DNA of 6,013 nucleotides, from positions 1 to 6,013 of the forward strand of contig JAQGPD010000500.1 of NCBI GenBank assembly GCA_028293305.1, written 5' to 3'. The notes under the pieces were generated by a model that made no database searches, was not told where the DNA came from, and saw only the letters and a program-made list of their open reading frames with translations. This document shows, piece by piece, positions 1 through 5,746 of the stretch (its first letter is position 1; each line of letters begins with the position of its first letter). Origin of the DNA: Verrucomicrobiales bacterium. Its GTDB lineage: Bacteria; Verrucomicrobiota; Verrucomicrobiia; Verrucomicrobiales; V1-33. Position numbers and translations under genes: made by a program.

Positions 1-63
1 TTGAAGCAGATGGAATCGGCGGAGGACCGGTTTGAGCGGGATCGGGAAAACGGCCCGGGGTGA
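1..63 (+). CDS. C-terminal tail of an unidentified protein (5' end outside window)
   Basis: Frame 1 on the + strand is open from the window edge to a TGA at 61-63 and gives about 20 residues ending DRENGPG. The peptide is rich in Glu, Arg and Asp, as in a soluble helical C-terminus, and most codons end in G or C like the confirmed genes here. It would run convergently into the lipoprotein gene that ends at 99. No family can be recognised from so short a piece. An open frame of this length can arise by chance in GC-rich DNA, so the call rests on codon style and on the clean stop before the convergent gene. Confidence 0.4.
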   Translation: MKQMESAEDRFERDRENGPG

Positions 64-81
64 GCTGTTCCTCCCCTATGG

Positions 82-95
82 ATCCGCCGCCGGAT
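82..95. terminator. Small hairpin between convergent genes, possible weak bidirectional terminator
   Basis: ATCCG at 82-86 and CGGAT at 91-95 are inverted copies around a 4-base loop. They sit in the 35-bp gap between the putative gene ending at 63 and the lipoprotein gene ending at 99 on the opposite strand. The location suits a shared terminator, but the stem is only 5 bp and no T-tract follows on either strand. It is therefore not a canonical intrinsic terminator and may be chance. Confidence 0.22.
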
Positions 96-98
96 GCT

Positions 99-410
99 TC
101 AGGGTGCTTTGGTCAAAATCACACGCACCGGTTTCGGTCCGGAAATGTTGACGAATGCGTGCGGGGCGTAGCCGTCCTTGCCCACGTTGAACCACTCGCG
201 TTTTTGAAATTCCGGTCCAAATCTGGCGTGCCCTTTGGAGTTGGTGAGAACCGGTTTATAATTGATGGAGGCGCTGACGGGTTCCACCTCCGCCCGGGCG
301 ACCGGACTTCCGGCATTATCCAGGACAATAACATCCGGGGGCAGCAGTCCGCAGGAGGCCAGCGGCATGACGGCGGTTAGGAGGGACGTTGAAAAAATCA
401 GCGGTTTCAT
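99..410 (-). CDS. Small outer-membrane-type lipoprotein with probable carboxypeptidase-regulatory-like (Ig-like) domain
   Basis: The gene encodes 103 residues. The N-terminus is a lipoprotein signal peptide: Lys2, a hydrophobic stretch, and the lipobox Leu17-Ala-Ser-Cys20. Gly rather than Asp follows the Cys, which in enterobacterial rules would favour sorting to the outer membrane. The rest is all-beta in character: VIVLDNAGSPVARAEV (residues 27-42), a TNSKGHARF segment (57-64), KDGYAPH (78-84) and a final VRVILT strand. The order 'N-x-x-G-x-P-V/A-x-x-A ... T-x-x-x-G-x-A-x-F ... GY' resembles carboxypeptidase-D regulatory-like or transthyretin-like domains, which act as small binding or structural modules. 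It lies 38 bp downstream of the glycoside hydrolase on the same strand, so the two are probably co-transcribed. It may act at the envelope with that enzyme, but no specific function can be assigned. No strong ribosome-binding site precedes the ATG; the lipobox position supports this start. Confidence 0.75.
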   Translation of the reverse strand: MKPLIFSTSLLTAVMPLASCGLLPPDVIVLDNAGSPVARAEVEPVSASINYKPVLTNSKGHARFGPEFQKREWFNVGKDGYAPHAFVNISGPKPVRVILTKAP

Positions 411-448
411 GTCGACGGATGGAGGTCATCCCGGAGATCAAAAAGGTG

Positions 449-1678
449 TTATTCCACCACCAGCGGGACATTGGCGGTGGAGGCGTTGTTTTTGTTATCG
501 GCGAGCCATAAATAGACGCGGTATTTTCCTGGTTTGGCCGGCGCGCGGAGGTCCATTTTGGGGCCGGGAGGTGTGGGCGGCAGGCAATCCGGCATGGGGG
601 CGGGCATGGGCGGGCTGACTCCGTTGTCATGCCCGGTCTGCTGCGGAAGCACGGCCCAGCGGTATTCCAAGGGGTCGCCATCCGGGTCGGAACCGGTGGT
701 CGCCACCGTGAAAGCCGTGCCGGGCGCGACGGGTTTTTGGGGAACTCCAGCGAGAGGTGTCAGGCTGGGGGCGGAGTTTCCGGGGGCTTTTCCGGTCCAG
801 CGCTGCTGCAGCACGCCCACGGCGGGGGTGGACTCGCCGCGGTCGGTGAGGAGGCCGAACCAGGTGACCGATCCTTCATTTTTCCAACCCCAGATGAAGG
901 CATAACTGCCGAGGCATCCATGGTCCGGCTTCAGCGCGGCATCGTAGGCGAAGGCCATGGCGGTGGCTTTTTCCGTGCCCGTGGGTTCCAGGGGCATATC
1001 GCCGGCGCCGCGGGGGCGTTCCCAGAAACCGGGGGTGCCCCACTCCGTGACGAGCCAGGGCCGCGCCCAGTTCAGGTCGTGCAGCGTTTTCCGCAGGGAG
1101 GGCAGGGCGCCGTAGGTATTCACGCCGAGATAGTCCAATGCCGGTGCGTGTTCATTCAGGTTATTGATTTTGGCGGCATTCACTCCGGCGACAGCGGTGA
1201 AGGAGGGATGGGCGGGATCCAGTTCCCTGACAAGAAGCGCGAGGCGGTTCAGCTGCTTCCAGAAGTCCACATTGTCGCCACCGCCCTCGGCCTCATTTCC
1301 CAGCCCCCAGGCGAGCAGGGCGGGGTGATCGCGGTGGGCGAGGACGTCTTTTTTGACGCGTTCCGCCTGCTTGGCGCAATGCCCGGGATTGTGATAGGAA
1401 AACCAATTGCATTCCGACTCCAGCCAAATGCCGGCGCTCACTGACAGATTCGAGGCGGCGGCGGCATCCAGTTTTTTGCCCAGATCCTCCGTGCCCCAGG
1501 TGCGGATGCTGTTGGCGCCCAGAGCGGCCAGCCGGGGGAGTTGTTCCTCGCCGCCGGCGCCTTTCACAAAATAGGGTTGGCCGCCGCGGATGAAGCCGTC
1601 AGGGGTGATTTTGACGGGGACCGGCGCGGCCGTGAGGGCGAGGGGCAGCGCGAGAAAAAGCAGGGCTCGGTGGATCAT
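449..1678 (-). CDS. Secreted clan GH-A glycoside hydrolase (GH2-like TIM barrel) with C-terminal Ig-like domain
   Basis: The protein has 409 residues. Residues 1-18 form a signal peptide (MIHRALLFLALPLAL...), which supports the ATG at 1678 and predicts export. Residues about 20-295 form a TIM barrel of the GH-A clan. RGGQPYFVKGAG (31-42) matches the typical first-strand entry. LGANSIRTWG (53-62) is the usual second strand. WGLGNEAEG (124-132) contains the Asn-Glu pair with Glu129 as predicted acid/base. LVTEWGTPG (209-217) carries Glu212 as predicted nucleophile. LDPAHPS (153-159) resembles the 'DPTRP' segment of family GH2. Trp-rich SYAFIWGWK (258-266) may line the sugar site. Residues about 303-409 look like a cadherin/PKD-type beta sandwich (DPDGDPLEYRW at 331-341), interrupted by a Pro-rich loop at about 355-373. 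It lacks the N-terminal jelly-roll and sandwich domains of full GH2 enzymes. GH5 or GH72-like beta-glucan activity is possible; the substrate cannot be read from sequence. It is probably the first gene of a two-gene unit with the lipoprotein at 99-410. Confidence 0.85.
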   Translation of the reverse strand: MIHRALLFLALPLALTAAPVPVKITPDGFIRGGQPYFVKGAGGEEQLPRLAALGANSIRTWGTEDLGKKLDAAAASNLSVSAGIWLESECNWFSYHNPGHCAKQAERVKKDVLAHRDHPALLAWGLGNEAEGGGDNVDFWKQLNRLALLVRELDPAHPSFTAVAGVNAAKINNLNEHAPALDYLGVNTYGALPSLRKTLHDLNWARPWLVTEWGTPGFWERPRGAGDMPLEPTGTEKATAMAFAYDAALKPDHGCLGSYAFIWGWKNEGSVTWFGLLTDRGESTPAVGVLQQRWTGKAPGNSAPSLTPLAGVPQKPVAPGTAFTVATTGSDPDGDPLEYRWAVLPQQTGHDNGVSPPMPAPMPDCLPPTPPGPKMDLRAPAKPGKYRVYLWLADNKNNASTANVPLVVE

Positions 1679-1801
1679 GAAGGGAGCGGAGTGTGGGGTG
1701 GAGCTGGCGTGGGGAGCCGGCCGGATCGTGGCTGATGAAGGCTCGGAATGGCCGCCGGGAAGGTGGCGGAACGGTAACGGCGGGGGCCGGAAAGGGTAGG
1801 T

Positions 1802-1819
1802 GAAATTTCGGGAAGTTTC
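1802..1819. promoter_or_regulatory. Tandem near-palindromic octamers GAARTTTC in divergent promoter spacer
   Basis: The 197-bp spacer at 1679-1875 separates the divergent glycosidase and tolB-like genes and must hold promoters for both. I see no convincing -35/-10 pair in it; the nearest match is a TTGACG at 1841-1846 with no good -10 partner. The most ordered part is GAAATTTC at 1802-1809 (a perfect palindrome) followed by GAAGTTTC at 1812-1819, which is one base different and exactly 10 bp (one helical turn) downstream. This is also the most AT-rich stretch of the spacer. It could be an operator for a dimeric regulator controlling one or both units, but two short octamers may also be chance. 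Confidence 0.25.
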
Positions 1820-1875
1820 CGGCGGAATCCAGCGATGCGCTTGACGGTTTGAACGGCGGTGCGACTGGATGCCAT

Positions 1876-3021
1876 ATGAAGGTTGCTTTCCATCGGGCTG
1901 GGATGGCTCTGCTGTTGGCGGGTGCCGGGATGGCGCGTGGGGATGAAAAAGGAACGGTGATGGTGGGGATGGAGGAATTCATCGGCGGCACCGGCGAGAG
2001 CGCGGCGCAGGAGGTGAAGGAGGATTTGAACCGGAGTGGGGTCTTGAAAATCAAGGACGGCGGGGCGCCGGCGGAGTCGGGCTGGGTGCTGCGGGGCAGT
2101 TCTTCCGCGGGGCGGATTGATGGCGCATTGCTGGATCCAAAGGGCGCGGTGGTGTTTAATAACCATTACAATGAGCCGGACCTCATGGACAACGCCCACG
2201 CCTTCGCGGACGACGTGGTCACGGCCATCACGCAGGGGCGGGGAATCGCGGCGACCAAGATTGCTTTTGTCAGCTGGAGGAGCGGAGCTTCGGAAATTTA
2301 CCTGGCCGACAGCGATGGCGGGCGTTTGCAGCAGGTCACGTCGGGCGGGGCCTTGAAAGGCGCTCCCTCCCTGGGGCCGGGCGCCATTCTTCTGGCTTAC
2401 ACTTCGTGGAACAGCGGATTCGCCGACGTTATTTTAAAGGACCTCCGCTTTGGCACGGAGCGGCCGGTGCTCAGCGCACCGGGCACGAACAGCGGGGCGG
2501 CTTTTTCGCCGGATGGGGCGCGGCTGGCGCTGTCCATGAGTTATGAGGGCGATACCGAAATCTACGTGTCCAACCTGAGCGGCTCGCGCACCCGGAGGAT
2601 CACGGAATCCAAAAGCGTGGAGTTTTCCCCCGCCTGGTCGCCGGATGGAAACCGGCTGGTTTTCTGCTCGGACGCCAATGGCGCGCCCCAGCTTTTTGTG
2701 GTGCCGCGGCAGGGCGGGGAGCCCGAGCGGCTGGACACCGGCTACCGTCATAACACATCCCCCGAGTGGTCCCCGGACGGGGCGCACATCGCCTTCACCG
2801 GCCGGCAAAGCACGGGCGCGGCGGTGGTGCTTTATGATCTGGCCTCCGGCAAAAGCCGGGCGTTGCTGCCCCAGGCGGAGGACCCGGCATGGGCTCCCGA
2901 CGGGCGGCATCTCGCGGCGGTGCAGGGGGATTCCCTCGTGGTGGTGGACACCGTCACCGGCGAAAAACGCACCATTTTGAGCGGCTTCAACCGGCTGGCG
3001 GAACCGACCTGGTCCCGTTAG
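1876..3021 (+). CDS. tolB: TolB-like periplasmic beta-propeller protein with a shortened N-terminus
   Basis: With the ATG at 1876 the product has 381 residues and a clear Sec signal peptide (MKVAFHRAGMALLLAGAGMA, cleavage probably near residue 20). A TTG at 1849 is in frame but would put nine residues before the signal peptide, so it is rejected. Residues about 27-120 match the small TolB N-terminal alpha/beta domain, including AHAFADDVVTAIT (107-119). GIAATKIAFVS (123-133) matches the TolB junction that in E. coli reads GAFRTRIAYV. From about 135 to the end is a six-bladed propeller with WD40-like (PD40) motifs: GPGA (167, degenerate), SPDG (211, 255, 299) and APDG (340), closing with PTWSR. 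In Proteobacteria TolB links Pal to the TolQRA motor for outer-membrane constriction and integrity. The next gene, 19 bp on, is a Pal-like lipoprotein, as in the classical tolB-pal order. It is shorter than E. coli TolB (about 430 residues), and the mature N-terminus appears to lack most of the TolA-contacting segment. No tolQ, tolR or tolA is next to it. Confidence 0.82.
   Translation: MKVAFHRAGMALLLAGAGMARGDEKGTVMVGMEEFIGGTGESAAQEVKEDLNRSGVLKIKDGGAPAESGWVLRGSSSAGRIDGALLDPKGAVVFNNHYNEPDLMDNAHAFADDVVTAITQGRGIAATKIAFVSWRSGASEIYLADSDGGRLQQVTSGGALKGAPSLGPGAILLAYTSWNSGFADVILKDLRFGTERPVLSAPGTNSGAAFSPDGARLALSMSYEGDTEIYVSNLSGSRTRRITESKSVEFSPAWSPDGNRLVFCSDANGAPQLFVVPRQGGEPERLDTGYRHNTSPEWSPDGAHIAFTGRQSTGAAVVLYDLASGKSRALLPQAEDPAWAPDGRHLAAVQGDSLVVVDTVTGEKRTILSGFNRLAEPTWSR
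2374..2904 (+). repeat. PD40 propeller repeats with an almost fixed 44-codon period
   Basis: Within the TolB-like gene the motif [S/A]PDG or its relic recurs at residues 167 (GPGA), 211, 255 and 299, exactly 44 codons (132 bp) apart. It recurs again at 340 (41 codons), and the last blade closes at Trp379. The preceding Trp/Phe is in register too (F210, W254, W298, W339, W379). These are protein-level repeats; the DNA of the copies has diverged, so this is an old propeller and not a recent tandem duplication. Confidence 0.7.
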
Positions 3022-3040
3022 GCCCCGGAACTTCACTCCC

Positions 3041-3523
3041 ATGCAAAGGATTTGTTATTATCTGCTGATTCCGCTGATCGCCGGCGGGCTGTCAGGCTGC
3101 GCCTCGACCGATGCCGCCTCCGACGATCCCGATGCGGAGGGCGGTGCCGGGGATTCGCCGCGGCGTTCCTCCATGCCGGCCTACACCTCGCAGGAAGTGA
3201 CCCGGAATGCTGTGGAGGGCATCCAATTCGGCGATGCCTCCAGCGAAATCGACGAAAGCCAAAAGCCCCGCCTGAAGGCCGTGGCCACCTATCTGAAAGT
3301 CCGGGCCGAACGGGTCATCGTGGCCGGCGGGGCGGAGGTGACGAGTCCCGAGTATGCCCGGCAATTGGGCCAGCAACGGGCCTTGGCGGTGCGCCAGGCG
3401 CTGATCCGCGAAGGCATTCCCGCCAACAAAATCGTGACCGCCAGCTACGGTTTGTATCTCCCCGGCAAGGGCGGTGACCGCGTGGAATTCGGGTTCCTGC
3501 CGACCGGTGAAAAACCGTTCTGA
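3041..3523 (+). CDS. pal: Pal/OmpA-like lipoprotein with a degenerate peptidoglycan-binding motif
   Basis: The product has 160 residues. Residues 1-20 are a lipoprotein signal with lipobox Leu17-Ser-Gly-Cys20; Ala follows the Cys, consistent with the outer membrane. Residues about 21-48 are a flexible linker rich in Asp, Ala, Ser and Gly. Residues about 58-152 are an OmpA-C/Pal domain: IQFGDASSEID (61-71) corresponds to the first strand and helix start of Pal. SPEYARQLGQQRALAVRQAL (102-121) closely matches the Pal helix, with Arg113 at the conserved position. GIPANKIVTASYG (125-137) matches strand 3. The usual GHTDxxG is replaced by GGAEVTS (96-102), so the Asp that holds the diaminopimelate of peptidoglycan is missing. 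The C-terminal loop before DRVEF (146-150) is much shorter than in E. coli Pal. It begins 19 bp after the tolB-like gene and is surely co-transcribed. A weak GGAA lies 10 bp before the ATG. It may bind peptidoglycan differently or serve mainly as the TolB partner. Confidence 0.78.
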   Translation: MQRICYYLLIPLIAGGLSGCASTDAASDDPDAEGGAGDSPRRSSMPAYTSQEVTRNAVEGIQFGDASSEIDESQKPRLKAVATYLKVRAERVIVAGGAEVTSPEYARQLGQQRALAVRQALIREGIPANKIVTASYGLYLPGKGGDRVEFGFLPTGEKPF

Positions 3524-3524
3524 C

Positions 3525-4634
3525 TTATTCCCGCGCAGGCTCCGCGGAGCCGTGGGAAGTTAGGACCTTGGTGGTCAGGACACGAAGCACCGCTGGAAAA
3601 TGCCGCGCCAATGCGAGGGTGGCATCGCCGATAAATCGATGGGTCACGGCGAGGCGTGAGAGCTGATTGATCCACAGCCGGCGGTGATAGAGCCGGCGAT
3701 GGGATGCTTGATAGGACCGCGCCGCCATGGCATCGCCGCGAACGCATCCAAACGCCGCGGTGGCCGCGAGTTGGCCGCTGCGGAGGGCGTAATAAATGCC
3801 TTCGCCGGTGAAGGGTTCGACCACCCGGGCGGCATCCCCTGCCAGGAAAACACCTTCCGCGGGTGCCGGGGGAAGGTCGGCGCGCTGCAACGGAGCGATG
3901 CTGTGCCATGCCTGCCCGGCGTCCAATCCGAAGCGTTCTTCGGCAGCCGCGCGGGTGGCGGAAAGTCCGGCCTTGTCGCTGACGAGGCAGAGATTCATGC
4001 GGAGATCATCCACCGGCGCGATGCCGATGTAGCCGCGGGGCAGGATTTCCAGTGAGACGGCGCCGCGCTGACCATCCGCCAGCGGGGCGTGGGTTTGGAT
4101 CGCAACGCGGTCGTGTTTGGACTGGAGCACGAGCCCTAGCACTCGGCAGGTGGACGAGTTTCTGCCATCGGCGGCGATGAGCGTCGTGGCTGTCAGGGTG
4201 ACGCCCGGAGTGCTCAGGGACCAACCCGGACGAAGCGCCTGCACCGCCGTCACCGGGTGGCCGGAAAATAAGGAGAGCTGGCCTGGCGGAGCGATTTTAG
4301 TCAGCTCCTGCAGCAGGGCCTGATCAAAGGATTCACGTGTCACCGCGCGCTCGATGCCTGGGGGAATGGGGATTTCCAGCTCCCTTCCGCATGAGGAGCG
4401 GAACCGGACTTTTTCAATGACGGCATGGGGCAGGCGGTCGATGACGGATGCGACGCCGAGAGATCGCAGCACCGGCCACACTGCTGGATTGAGGCAGTCG
4501 CCGCAGACTTTGTGGCGCGGGAAATGGGCCCGCTCGATGAGTGCGGTTTTCAAGCCCAGTCGGACGGCGGCCAAGGCGGCGGCCACACCGGCGGGGCCGG
4601 CCCCGCAGATGGCGATATCAAAATGTTCCGGCAT
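3525..4634 (-). CDS. FAD-dependent oxidoreductase, geranylgeranyl-reductase-like family
   Basis: The protein has 369 residues from the ATG at 4634. An in-frame upstream ATG at 4826 would add 64 low-complexity Arg/Pro-rich residues inside the kinase gene and displace the nucleotide-binding motif from the N-terminus, so it is rejected. FDIAICGAGPAG (5-16) is the GxGxxG FAD-binding turn, and Glu34 in LIER would bind the ribose. HKVCGD (41-46) is typical of the geranylgeranyl reductase family. IAADGRNS (153-160) is the second conserved DG segment. FLAGDAARVVEPFTGEGIYYAL (263-284) is the GD motif that contacts the FAD pyrophosphate and flavin. Length is normal, with no transmembrane segment. Relatives reduce isoprenoid double bonds or hydroxylate or oxidise aromatic and polyketide products; the substrate here is unknown. 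It lies 13 bp downstream of the kinase on the same strand, implying co-transcription. Its stop lies one base from the stop of the convergent pal-like gene. Confidence 0.85.
   Translation of the reverse strand: MPEHFDIAICGAGPAGVAAALAAVRLGLKTALIERAHFPRHKVCGDCLNPAVWPVLRSLGVASVIDRLPHAVIEKVRFRSSCGRELEIPIPPGIERAVTRESFDQALLQELTKIAPPGQLSLFSGHPVTAVQALRPGWSLSTPGVTLTATTLIAADGRNSSTCRVLGLVLQSKHDRVAIQTHAPLADGQRGAVSLEILPRGYIGIAPVDDLRMNLCLVSDKAGLSATRAAAEERFGLDAGQAWHSIAPLQRADLPPAPAEGVFLAGDAARVVEPFTGEGIYYALRSGQLAATAAFGCVRGDAMAARSYQASHRRLYHRRLWINQLSRLAVTHRFIGDATLALARHFPAVLRVLTTKVLTSHGSAEPARE
3538..3551. terminator. Perfect 14-bp palindrome at the convergent gene junction, possible overlapping terminator
   Basis: GGCTCCGCGGAGCC is self-complementary over 14 bp and can fold as a 5-bp GC stem with a CGCG loop. 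It begins 15 bases after the stop of the pal-like gene and lies inside the last codons of the convergent flavoprotein gene (Gly-Ser-Ala-Glu-Pro). Because only one base separates the two stops, any terminator must overlap coding sequence, and this is the best candidate. No T-tract follows on the + strand, so Rho-dependent or RNA-structure-only stopping is equally possible. Confidence 0.3.
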
Positions 4635-4647
4635 GGGCTTGCTGCAA

Positions 4648-5682
4648 CTACGGCTGACGATAGCCGTGGGTGCCACCAAGTTCCAGACATTCGCCGACGG
4701 GTCGCAAACCCTGCGAGGGCGTGGGGTCCGCGAGACAGGCCGCGGCCGCGCAAACGCCGATGCGCAGGCATTCCGCGGCGGGCAGATTCTCATGCAGCCC
4801 GAACACAAACCCGGCGGCGAAAGCATCGCCGGCGCCGGTCGCTCCTTTGATATAACCGGCGGGAAGATTCAGTGAGGACTGCCGCACGCAACCTGCCGCA
4901 TCCGCGGTGACGGCGCCTTCCACGGCATGGATGGTGACGCTTTTCCTGACGCCGGCGGCCAACAGGGCACGCGCTGCGGATTCCATGGCATCCAAGTCCG
5001 GCGATCCATCGCCGCGCCGGAGTTGGCGGTCGGTTATTTGCCCGGCTTCAAGTTCGTTCAGAATGAAATGATCAATCCAGGGCAAAGCTGTGAGCGTGCC
5101 GGCGATGAGGTCGGGATGGGCGACGCTAACCATATCCACGACGGTGGTGAATCCTGTCAGGACGGCTTTTTCCAGGAGGTGCGAAGCGGCGCTGCGGGCA
5201 TCCGGACCGGTGGCGTCCATGGTGTCCAGCAGCATGAGATAGCCCAGATAAAAAAGCCGGGCCTGGCTGGCGGAGAGGTCGATGTCCTCCGGGCTGAAGG
5301 CTGCATTGGCGCCGCGGTGATGGAAGAAAGTGCGGCGGCCGGTTTTGATGGCGGTGAAGGCGTCGGTGTAGCTGGTGCTGAGTCCCTGGCGCGGCCGGAG
5401 CTGGCGGATGTCGATGTTATGCTGCCGGCAGTCCTCCAGGATCCAGTCGGCGGCGGGATCGGTGCCGAGGAGACCGGCGGCCTCCAAGGGAAAAGGCGCG
5501 CCCAGTTTGGCGAGATCGATGAGCAGATTGTAGGCGCCGCCGCCGTTGCTGGTTTGCTCGCTGTGGATGGTGGCCAGCATTTCCTCGGCGGGCCAGGCAT
5601 CGATCAGCTTCACGTGATCGACAATAAAATTTCCGGCGGCGAGCAGGCCATGGCGGGAGGGAGCGGGGGAGGGATCGGGCAT
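4648..5682 (-). CDS. PfkB/ribokinase-family carbohydrate or nucleoside kinase
   Basis: The product has 344 residues from the ATG at 5682. An in-frame TTG at 5763 would add 27 residues with no family match, so the ATG is preferred. GNFIVDHVKLID (17-28) is the first beta strand of ribokinase-like enzymes with its substrate Asp. SNGGGAYNLL (45-54) is the conserved glycine pair region (PfkB signature 1), and GLLGTD (70-75) follows. STSYTDAF...RRTFFHHRGAN (102-126) forms the lid and substrate strand. LNELEA (208-213) carries the NxxE motif for Mg-phosphate. GATGAGDAFAAGF (280-292) is PfkB signature 2, with Asp286 the predicted catalytic base and the glycines the anion hole. All key residues are present, so the enzyme should be active, transferring the ATP gamma-phosphate to a sugar or nucleoside hydroxyl. 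Substrate is not determinable. It is the first gene of a two-gene unit with the flavoprotein at 3525-4634 and is divergent from the ATP-grasp-like gene at 5904. No Shine-Dalgarno sequence precedes it. Confidence 0.88.
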   Translation of the reverse strand: MPDPSPAPSRHGLLAAGNFIVDHVKLIDAWPAEEMLATIHSEQTSNGGGAYNLLIDLAKLGAPFPLEAAGLLGTDPAADWILEDCRQHNIDIRQLRPRQGLSTSYTDAFTAIKTGRRTFFHHRGANAAFSPEDIDLSASQARLFYLGYLMLLDTMDATGPDARSAASHLLEKAVLTGFTTVVDMVSVAHPDLIAGTLTALPWIDHFILNELEAGQITDRQLRRGDGSPDLDAMESAARALLAAGVRKSVTIHAVEGAVTADAAGCVRQSSLNLPAGYIKGATGAGDAFAAGFVFGLHENLPAAECLRIGVCAAAACLADPTPSQGLRPVGECLELGGTHGYRQP

Positions 5683-5746
5683 GGGGCGAGATTGGCAGGA
5701 GGCTGAGTCGGGTGCAAGTCCTCCAAACGCACATTGGCGCGGAACT

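Noticed and set aside
629..1444. Long + strand open frame (271 codons) opposite the glycosidase gene
   Set aside because: It is antisense to a gene with clear catalytic motifs. Its Gly/Arg-rich product matches no family, as expected for frames opposite GC-rich genes.
1841..1871. TTGACG as a -35 box for the tolB-like gene
   Set aside because: No acceptable -10 hexamer lies 16-18 bp downstream, and the transcript would begin at or after the start codon.
1849..1875. TTG start at 1849 extending the TolB-like protein
   Set aside because: It would put nine residues before a well-formed signal peptide that begins at the ATG at 1876.
2434..3042. - strand open frame (202 codons) opposite the tolB-like gene
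   Set aside because: It is antisense to the PD40 repeats, with no signal or domain and an Arg/Gly/Pro-rich product.
4635..4826. Upstream in-frame extension of the flavoprotein (ATG at 4826)
   Set aside because: It overlaps the kinase coding region, adds 64 Arg/Pro/Cys-rich residues, and would move the FAD-binding GxGxxG motif away from the N-terminus; the ATG at 4634 is better.
4927..5706. Long + strand open frame (259 codons) opposite the kinase gene
   Set aside because: It is fully antisense to an intact PfkB kinase, Gly-rich and without recognisable motifs; a GC-driven shadow.
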